Shown here piece by piece: positions 40,548 through 46,295 of a stretch of DNA of 46,295 bases (position 1 is the stretch's first letter; every line of letters begins with the position of its first letter). Location: positions 1-46,295 of the forward strand of contig DYIZ01000034.1 of NCBI GenBank assembly GCA_020723385.1, given 5' to 3'. The position numbers and the translations under genes were made by a program. The notes beneath the pieces were generated by a model, which was not told where the DNA came from, searched no databases, and worked only from the letters and a program-made list of their open reading frames with translations. This stretch comes from Candidatus Aquidulcis sp. Lineage in GTDB: Bacteria; Chloroflexota; Anaerolineae; Anaerolineales; UBA4823.

Positions 40548-41491
40548 ATACGATCATAGCCATCATCGGCGCACTGGCGGTTGCTTCGATCCCGATCATG
40601 ATTGGCTGGCGGCGCACATCCGGCGAAGCGGGCATGGCGCGCGCCCTGGGGCTGGCTGTGCCCAAGAGCGGCTTCGACCCCGAGAAGTTCGCCTTGCAAA
40701 CCGGGACCGGTTTCACGTTCAATCAAATGCTGATCGGCGCGATTGCCTGGGCCGGGGGTGGGTTTGCCGCCGGTCTCTTTCTGGGCAGCCTGGTAACGGC
40801 CATCCTGTTTGCCACCGGCGGTGGGTTGTTGTACCTGGGCGGGCTGTCCCAGCGGCGGCAGGAGTTCCGGCTGCGCCAGGCGAAGGATATTCTGCGCGGG
40901 TTGGGGCTGATCGAAACGCTGCTGGAACAGGGCCGCGCCCTCAATGACTCCATCGAAGAAGCCGCAAAATCCATCGGGCCGGACGGCGAGATGGTATTCA
41001 GCGACCTGGTAGTGCGGCTGCGCACGGCCAGGCCTGAGGAAGCGGCTAAGACGGTACGCGAGTGGACGATGATGTGGGACAACCCGGCCGTGGATGTGGT
41101 GGGTACGGCGCTCCTGGCTTCATTCGAGAGCCGGATTGCGGTTGGGCCTCTGGTGTCCACGCTGAGGACGACGATGAGCGATGTGGTGGAAGTGCTCTCC
41201 CGCGCCCGCGCGGCCGCCAAAGGGGTCGAGTGGCAGGCGCGCTTTCTTGCCCTCTTCCCGCCTGGGGTGATGGTACTGTATTCGACGCTCGATCCCAATT
41301 TCGGGCGCGCGTATGCCAGTAACCCACTCCTGGCGCTGCCGGTGCTTTTGGGGTCGGGTGTGTCTTATGCGCTCTCGATGAACATGATCCGCAAGGGCTT
41401 GTCCATCGAATCGTCGGTTGGGCTGCAAGGGCGGCGCGGCGGCGTGCGCGAGGGCGAAATCCGGCTGGATCGCATGGGAAGGATTGAATAA
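40544..41491 (+). CDS. TadB-like platform protein (T2SS F family)
   Basis: 315 residues, AGGAGG just upstream, ATG overlapping the previous stop. An N-terminal helix, a central pair of helices (about 65-105), a cytoplasmic helical bundle (LRGLGLIETLLEQGRALNDSIEEAAKSI…) and C-terminal helices (about 240-290) are the T2SSF plan. It is a likely partner of the TadC-like protein at 9574, although the two lie in different operons. In Tad systems TadB and TadC are usually adjacent, next to the TadA ATPase. Confidence 0.75.
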   Translation: MNTIIAIIGALAVASIPIMIGWRRTSGEAGMARALGLAVPKSGFDPEKFALQTGTGFTFNQMLIGAIAWAGGGFAAGLFLGSLVTAILFATGGGLLYLGGLSQRRQEFRLRQAKDILRGLGLIETLLEQGRALNDSIEEAAKSIGPDGEMVFSDLVVRLRTARPEEAAKTVREWTMMWDNPAVDVVGTALLASFESRIAVGPLVSTLRTTMSDVVEVLSRARAAAKGVEWQARFLALFPPGVMVLYSTLDPNFGRAYASNPLLALPVLLGSGVSYALSMNMIRKGLSIESSVGLQGRRGGVREGEIRLDRMGRIE

Positions 41492-41492
41492 C

Positions 41493-42185
41493 GTGGGCAA
41501 GACCGTTGGAAGCGCCTTCGGTTGTGCGTTCATCGTGCCCCTGGGGCTGGCTTTCGCCTTCGTCATCATGTTTATGATGATGGTGGAAGCGGCGAAGGAA
41601 GCCCTGCCGGTTTGGGCGCAGGGAAATGTGGACGCGTGGATCATGGGAACACCCCAGCCGCTGTACGCCGGCGACCTCGGCAGCGGTATCTCGATGACGG
41701 CGGGGGTGAGTCCGGGTTGGCTGGGGTACACCGACACGCTGGACACCAACCCGCCTGAGGGCCTCCCGCTGGCAGGTATTCCGCAGTACGGCTGCACTTT
41801 CCAGGATCCGAACTATTCTGACCACGTGGGAGTGGACTTTCCCGTTGGCGAGGGGACGCCGGTCTACACCACGATGACCGGCAAGGTGATCTGGGCGGGG
41901 GAAGATACCTGGGCGGACGGCGCATGGGGAAATCTGGTCATCATCGAGAATAACGGTTACCAGATCTGGTTGGCGCACTTGAGCGAGATAGATGTGTCTC
42001 CGGGCGACATTGTGGAGTTTGGCGACCAGGTGGGGTTGTCCGGCGACACGGGCAACTCGACCGGGCCGCACCTACACTACGGCGTCAGGCAGCGCGGGCA
42101 GAATGGGGCGGGGGATGTTTGGCTCAACCCGGAGCTGTTCTTCGGTGATGCCGAATTTATTATCGTGGGATGCAGCGAGGAATGA
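41493..42185 (+). CDS. M23 metallopeptidase, membrane anchored
   Basis: 230 residues from the GTG at 41493; this start directly follows the previous stop and GGAAGGA is about 10 bp upstream. One membrane helix (about 10-30), then an extracytoplasmic LytM/M23 domain with zinc ligands H111 and D115 in 'DHVGVD' and H195 in 'GPHLHYG' (H193 probably catalytic). Family knowledge: it cuts peptide cross-links of peptidoglycan. In a transfer operon this is the VirB1/PrgK-type role of opening the wall. The ATGA overlap with the next gene suggests coupling. Confidence 0.88.
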   Translation: MGKTVGSAFGCAFIVPLGLAFAFVIMFMMMVEAAKEALPVWAQGNVDAWIMGTPQPLYAGDLGSGISMTAGVSPGWLGYTDTLDTNPPEGLPLAGIPQYGCTFQDPNYSDHVGVDFPVGEGTPVYTTMTGKVIWAGEDTWADGAWGNLVIIENNGYQIWLAHLSEIDVSPGDIVEFGDQVGLSGDTGNSTGPHLHYGVRQRGQNGAGDVWLNPELFFGDAEFIIVGCSEE

Positions 42186-43396
42186 GCGTTCGGGTAAGTG
42201 ATCTGATCTTTCCTGGTTGGCAGAGCCTCGACCTTGGCCGGGGCTGGAGCGATACGTTCATCTTCCCCATCTCGGCCACCGGCGGACTGCCGCCGGCAGA
42301 TTACGCCCAGGTGGTCAAGGGGATGCTGTCACGCCTGGCGCGGCTGCGGCGCGGAATTTCTTCTTTGTGGGTACCGGTGTCGTCGCCGCCAGGGGAGTGG
42401 TTCATCCACGAGGTACGCCGCGCTCTGTCGGGGACTTCTGTGCCGGTGGCGGTGACGGTGGATGGCTGCCTGCCTGAAATCGGCGATTTCTCCTACTGGC
42501 CGTACATGGATCGCGTACCGGTACAAGCTCCCCCGCAAGCGGATTGGCCTGAGAGCAGCCTGTCTCAGAGCGAGCTGCGCTGCCTGCGGGCAGCGGCGCG
42601 GTTGGGATCAGCAGCAACCATCGAGATCGCTTCCCAGGCGTTCCTCAGCCTGCCGACAGTGCGCCAGGCGCTGGCCAGTCTCGATGAACGCGGCTTGGTA
42701 GGGCCGGTCAAGCTTCCCCTGGTGATTGCCGGTGAGAAACCGGCAAAGCCGGAGGAGGTGGGCTGGCAGGTTGGGCGGTCTGGCCTATCGGCGGCCTTGC
42801 GCAGCTGGGGTGTGCCGCCGGGGGAATGGTTCCCCTCCCGCAAGGAACGAAGCGCCGTGTTCAAACCCAGCCAGAAGGGCAGCTTCAACAATGCCGGCCG
42901 TCACCGGCGCACAGTGCGATTGTGGCCGGCCTGGCTGCGAAAGGCGTGGCCGCAGGCGGACGTGTGGGCGGGGTGGAGCGAATTATCGCTCCATCACTCT
43001 GCGCCGGACAGCCTGGCCTGGGGGAGGCTGGATGGCGGCGATAAAGAACATCGCTACGAAACGCTCTTCTGGTTGGAAGTGGAGAGCGGGCACCTGGGCG
43101 GCGACGAGCTGCGCAGGCGGATGGTGGAGCGGATCAACCGGGGGCTGGTGTATGCACGGCGCTTTCCAGTGAGATTGGTGTTCGTGATGTTGTCGCTGCC
43201 GTGGGTGGTGCGCACTGTGGCAGGGGCGTTCGTCAATCTACCAGAGGATGTGGCGGTGGTATTAGGGAACTGGCGCTCTTTTGGCAGCCTGCCCGAACCA
43301 GAGTGGGGGAGGGTGGCGGCCGATGACTCGATCAACCGGTCATCCAATGCGCTTGCTAACCTGTGGGGTGGAAGTTCGTCATCAGGTGGTGGATGA
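42182..43396 (+). CDS. Helix-turn-helix, replication-relaxation-like protein
   Basis: 404 residues from the ATG at 42182. A Trp/Pro-rich N-terminus (1-110), then a winged-helix region (about 120-175, 'SELRCLRAAARLGSAATIEIASQAFLSLPTVRQALASLDERGLV'), and a C-terminal domain (about 225-370) with 'LFWLEVESG' and 'RLVFVMLSLPW'. The HTH followed by an acidic/beta-strand domain resembles the replication-relaxation family of conjugative elements (from memory, not a search). It ends the operon. It might bind the transfer or replication origin. Confidence 0.5.
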   Translation: MSVRVSDLIFPGWQSLDLGRGWSDTFIFPISATGGLPPADYAQVVKGMLSRLARLRRGISSLWVPVSSPPGEWFIHEVRRALSGTSVPVAVTVDGCLPEIGDFSYWPYMDRVPVQAPPQADWPESSLSQSELRCLRAAARLGSAATIEIASQAFLSLPTVRQALASLDERGLVGPVKLPLVIAGEKPAKPEEVGWQVGRSGLSAALRSWGVPPGEWFPSRKERSAVFKPSQKGSFNNAGRHRRTVRLWPAWLRKAWPQADVWAGWSELSLHHSAPDSLAWGRLDGGDKEHRYETLFWLEVESGHLGGDELRRRMVERINRGLVYARRFPVRLVFVMLSLPWVVRTVAGAFVNLPEDVAVVLGNWRSFGSLPEPEWGRVAADDSINRSSNALANLWGGSSSSGGG

Positions 43397-43461
43397 GGTG
43401 TCCGAGCGTCGTGCATGGGTCATAATTTTCCGATCTGGTAGCAAATAAATCGAGGTGATGA

Positions 43462-43914
43462 ATGATACAAAAATTATCCAGAATTTTCTTGTTTATCGCC
43501 CACCTTCTTGGCCTTCCTTTTGGCCGCTCCGAAGAGGAAAAGAAAGATATGGCAGAGTTAGATTCTTTATTCGATAATGCAACTATGACTCTACTGCAAA
43601 AGGGTCGTTTTGGAAAAATCCACTGCGCTGGCGTCCCACTTTGCTATCAAGAACAGCCTTTTGCCATGATTTTGCACATGAAAAGTGGGTGGTTTTGCCA
43701 GAAATGCCCCACTTTCGAAGGCAGCATACCCTTTTTGCAGAGGAGTCAACTATCGAATGGAGGGAAGAGATATTGCGCTATGCTAAATCCTTGCTCAAGG
43801 AAGAACAGGGGGAAAATTGATATGGAGTTGGCGGGGATTTCGAAGCAGAAGAGGAGGAAAACGCAGGAAATCCGGGCCAAAATGGGGTTGACGAAGTTTG
43901 AGGTACCCGGCTGA
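43462..43914 (+). CDS. Hypothetical protein with CxxC, possibly frameshifted
   Basis: 150 residues with GAGGTG before the ATG. An N-terminal hydrophobic stretch (about 5-20), then 'HCAGVPLC' and 'WFCQKC' cysteine pairs. After the CCCC run (43707-43710) another frame gives a more natural helical ending (…TIEWREEILRYAKSLLKEEQGEN) that stops near 43820, while the current frame turns into a low-complexity basic tail. A lost base there is possible. No family is recognised. Confidence 0.45.
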   Translation: MIQKLSRIFLFIAHLLGLPFGRSEEEKKDMAELDSLFDNATMTLLQKGRFGKIHCAGVPLCYQEQPFAMILHMKSGWFCQKCPTFEGSIPFLQRSQLSNGGKRYCAMLNPCSRKNRGKIDMELAGISKQKRRKTQEIRAKMGLTKFEVPG

Positions 43915-44112
43915 TGCGTCTAGAACGAAGCAGAACGAGGAGTTCCAGGCAGCGGAGCTGGGAACGGGGAGAGAAAACGTTCTCCGAGTGAAGCCAAGAC
44001 GGATGGATGGGATGAAAACGGGGGGCTGATCGGGTGTTCAGGCGCGCTGAAGAGTGCTTGGGAGTGGTGGCAGGCTACCAAGCTGATGGAATGGGTAAGC
44101 CGAAGCGTGTCT

Positions 44113-45825
44113 TCAGGTGAGCTGGCAAGCCAGGGTGGCTTCACGTACGAGGCGAGCCAGGGTGGTCAGCGTGTCCAAGACATCCGCCAAGAAGATCAAG
44201 GCTTTGGAGCGGAGCAAACCAAAGACGGGCATACGTTTGAAGCCCCAATCTTCGAAGGTAGCATTGCGACCTTCGACGGCATTGCGGGTGCGGTGGTAGA
44301 GAGCCTTCCAGGTAGGGCTGCCGAAGGGGATATCGCGGACAAGGCGGATAGAAGCGTCGGCGAAGCGTTCGCCGACGCTGATGACTCGGCCATGCAGGTG
44401 CTCATGCGCTTGGTAGGGGCAGTCGGGTGGGGGGTAGGAAACCAAGGGGAGTTGGATGCGAGGGTTCTTTCCATGCAAACAGGCTTTGTCACAGCACCAC
44501 TTGTGGCGTTGACGTTCACGATCAAAGCCGTAAGAGTTCAGGCCATAGCCATATTGGCAAACAGGGCATCCGCAGTCATCGTAGCCTCGAATGATCCATT
44601 GGTCTTTGTCTTGATCGGTCTGATGGCGACGGCGGTCGACGACACGGCGGGCATGTAGCTTGGCATACACAGTGTGGAGGAAGGCCTCATAGCCAAACCC
44701 GGCATCTCCAGCCACAGCCTCCACCTGCAAATCAGGGTAATGGAGTTTGAGTTGCAAGAGCAAGGCGGCACTGGGCACATCTTCATGCCCATTGGCTGGC
44801 TGAACATCATCGAACAAAGTCACGCTGAAGCGACGCTGTGGGTCGGCCAGGCGCAAAGGCAAGCTGCGGTAACCATAACGAGCTTTCCCACCTTCATGAT
44901 CCTTTGCTTCTGAGCGTGTTGAGGCATTGGGATTACCTGAAGGTTGATTGGAGCCAGTGTAAACGATATAGCGGGCGGCCTGGTCGCGTGGGGTTGCATG
45001 CTGACAAACCCGAGCGCAGGCCCGATCATTACACTCGCAACCTTTGCGCTCTTTCGCTTTGGCCGGACACAGCCGAGGATGATCCGGCGTCACCGGCTGA
45101 TAACAGCTTTCGGTAACCGAGATGCAGCGCAGATTGGAAGCGGCATCATGGATCTGACCGTCCGGGCACAACAGCGCTTGTTCCCAAACGGTAGGACTGA
45201 GCACAGGCATTTGGCGCATGATCCCCACGGCTTGCACCAACAGCAGGTTCAACTTCTGCACAGCCACCTGGATCAGGGTTTCCCCTTGCTCAACCGTCAC
45301 GGTCTGGCCTTCAGCGTCAGAATTCTGCCCCAGGGTGGTCAGAAAGTAGCGCACACCCCCTTCAGTGGGATAGACCCCGCGGCGGAAGCCAAAATAAGCA
45401 GCATAGTCGCAATAACGCTCATCCGTCAGATTTTTGAGCATTTGACTGCGTGTCCAGCGATGGGCAATTTGCCAACTCACCAACAGAAAAAAAGAAACCG
45501 GATCAAACGGCTCCCAGCCGCGGCCCGTTTTCCATCCAAGAAGATGCGCCAGAACGGGTCGCAGACCACTGAAATCCACCAGGCGTAGCAGCAGATCAAA
45601 CTCCGGTAAATCTTTCCAGATCATAATCTGTTCAGGATCGGCCAGAGCCGCCTGCCAGGCGTAAACATATTCAGAGCGGTAGCGTTTCTTGGGCGAAGCA
45701 GGCATCTCGGCGGGTGTGGGCCACTTCAAGGGCAAACTTTTCTGTAGCCCCAACAGGTTGCACTGGCTGACAAACAGCCCATCTTGGGCGCGGGTTTGCT
45801 CAGAGGAAAGTTTAGCTACGTCCAC
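44113..45825 (-). CDS. DDE transposase (DUF772/IS1182-like) with cysteine insertion
   Basis: 570 residues from the GTG at 45825. The N-terminal DUF772-like domain is clear ('LRPVLAHLLGWKTGRGWEPFDPVSFFLLVSWQIAHRWTRSQ'). The DDE core has an Asp in 'GDAGFGYEAFL' (D374) and the catalytic Glu in 'RNAVEGRNATFEDWGFKRM' (E518). Between them is a Cys-rich insertion ('CGCPVCQYGYG…CCDKACLHG') that probably binds zinc. The start overlaps the stop of the upstream sigma-like gene by 14 bp, so it is probably translated from the same mRNA. The inverted ends of the element were not identified. Confidence 0.85.
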   Translation of the reverse strand: MDVAKLSSEQTRAQDGLFVSQCNLLGLQKSLPLKWPTPAEMPASPKKRYRSEYVYAWQAALADPEQIMIWKDLPEFDLLLRLVDFSGLRPVLAHLLGWKTGRGWEPFDPVSFFLLVSWQIAHRWTRSQMLKNLTDERYCDYAAYFGFRRGVYPTEGGVRYFLTTLGQNSDAEGQTVTVEQGETLIQVAVQKLNLLLVQAVGIMRQMPVLSPTVWEQALLCPDGQIHDAASNLRCISVTESCYQPVTPDHPRLCPAKAKERKGCECNDRACARVCQHATPRDQAARYIVYTGSNQPSGNPNASTRSEAKDHEGGKARYGYRSLPLRLADPQRRFSVTLFDDVQPANGHEDVPSAALLLQLKLHYPDLQVEAVAGDAGFGYEAFLHTVYAKLHARRVVDRRRHQTDQDKDQWIIRGYDDCGCPVCQYGYGLNSYGFDRERQRHKWCCDKACLHGKNPRIQLPLVSYPPPDCPYQAHEHLHGRVISVGERFADASIRLVRDIPFGSPTWKALYHRTRNAVEGRNATFEDWGFKRMPVFGLLRSKALIFLADVLDTLTTLARLVREATLACQLT

Positions 45826-46294
45826 TTCGCCCGCCTCGCCGCCGCAGCCAGGCCTGTGCCAGGCGATCGGCCAGTTCGTACTGCGCTTGGTTGTGGCGAG
45901 CCAATAAACTGCGCAGTTCCTGGCTGTGCGCCGGTTGTCGCAACCAGGTCATCGCCTGAGTTTCCACTTGCCCAACCCTTTGTCGGCTTACCCCCATCCG
46001 AACGCCTATCTCTGCCTGCGTTTGGGCAATGCCCCCCTCTAATCCATAACGCAGCCCGATCACCTCCGCCTGCTGCCGCGGCAGGCGGTTGACCAACTCC
46101 AGCAGGCTGCAACAGACATCCGCCCACTCCTGCTGCTGCGCAGGATCACCCCCTGCTTCATACGCATACAGTTTCAAGAGCGGCAAGCCAACTTGCTTAC
46201 CCTGTCGCCGCAGATGATCCCTGACGGCGGCCCAAACATACCGTATAATCGCTTTGTAGGCGTAGGTGCTGAACCTGGTTCCCCGCTCACTGTT
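45812..46294 (-). CDS. Sigma-70-like protein, 5' part outside window
   Basis: The frame is open to the right edge, giving 160 visible residues; a TTG at 46186 is in frame but is not needed as a start. The edge shows sigma region 2 ('ERGTRFSTYAYKAIIRYVWAAVRDHLRR', visible residues 3-30) and region 4 helix-turn-helix ('LPRQQAEVIGLRYGLEGGI…TQAEIGVRMGVSRQRVGQVE', about 70-112). A basic 40-residue tail follows. This is the plan of sigma-70 family factors. Its stop overlaps the transposase start by 14 bp, so it seems to be part of the mobile element rather than a housekeeping factor. Confidence 0.85.
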   Translation of the reverse strand, partial: NSERGTRFSTYAYKAIIRYVWAAVRDHLRRQGKQVGLPLLKLYAYEAGGDPAQQQEWADVCCSLLELVNRLPRQQAEVIGLRYGLEGGIAQTQAEIGVRMGVSRQRVGQVETQAMTWLRQPAHSQELRSLLARHNQAQYELADRLAQAWLRRRGGRSGRS

Positions 46295-46295
46295 G

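Noticed and set aside
44838-45588. Plus-strand frames opposite the transposase
   Set aside because: The minus-strand product has clear transposase motifs; the plus-strand products have none.
1-46295. tRNA, rRNA or att-type tRNA boundary
   Set aside because: No tRNA-like or rRNA sequence was recognised by eye on either strand; a covariance-model search would be needed to exclude a tRNA fragment.

Overview
The window looks like part of a mobile, probably conjugative, element or a highly plastic genomic island from a GC-rich bacterium. I infer Chloroflexota (Anaerolineae- or Caldilineae-like) from the Thr/Pro-rich 'PTDTPVPTGTFTP' type linkers after membrane anchors, the HisKA_3 kinase architecture, the gene order and the large YD-repeat surface protein. 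This is inference; there is no rRNA or other marker gene.

Layout. (1) 1-2788: the 3' part of a membrane histidine kinase, whose reading frame runs in from before the window, overlapped by a GNAT acetyltransferase. These look like ordinary chromosomal genes. (2) 2789-3735: a 0.95-kb gap with repeat remnants and a broken gene start, possibly an element boundary. (3) 3736-7306: a phage/plasmid-type replication module, with DnaB helicase, a winged-helix initiator-like protein carrying clustered inverted repeats followed by an A+T-rich stretch inside its own gene (candidate origin), and a helicase-loader-like protein. (4) 7387-14819: a small membrane protein, a GGDEF diguanylate cyclase, a DUF192-like/zinc-ribbon protein, a TadC-like platform protein, an Flp pilin, three pseudopilin-like proteins and two large secreted proteins, ended by a bidirectional terminator. 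(5) 14875-15443, minus strand: a RelE-type toxin and AbrB/MazE-type antitoxin. (6) 15618-19744: a prepilin peptidase, a Cas4/AddB-like four-cysteine protein, a VirB6/TrbL-like channel protein, a divergent second prepilin-peptidase-like protein and a tiny ORF. (7) 19822-37361, minus strand: a 5693-residue secreted RHS/YD-repeat polymorphic-toxin-like giant and a small multi-pass membrane protein that is probably its immunity partner; this A+T-richer tip module makes up more than a third of the window. (8) 38085-43396: a second transfer operon with a RecA/DnaB-fold ATPase, membrane proteins, VirB2-like pilin, PrgI/VirB3-like protein, TadB-like protein, M23 peptidase and a helix-turn-helix replication-relaxation-like protein. 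(9) 43462-46295: a small cysteine-containing ORF (perhaps frameshifted), then on the minus strand a DDE transposase translationally coupled to a sigma-70-like protein that runs off the window end.

The operons appear tied together by a recurring box of about 30 bp: AAAGGACGCG, a few bases, then GGGATACCCCCCTTT. It sits exactly 9 nt upstream of a TANNAT -10-like hexamer ahead of the Flp pilin operon, the prepilin-peptidase/VirB6 operon and the second transfer operon. A fourth, degenerate copy lies near the edge of the RHS block. An inverted half copy lies in the toxin-antitoxin/prepilin-peptidase intergenic region. I regard this box as the best candidate for an undescribed regulatory system: one regulator or unusual promoter class controlling a hybrid of Tad-pilus and type IV secretion genes. 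The ATPases such a machine needs (TadA/CpaF, VirB4, VirD4) and a relaxase were not seen in the window.
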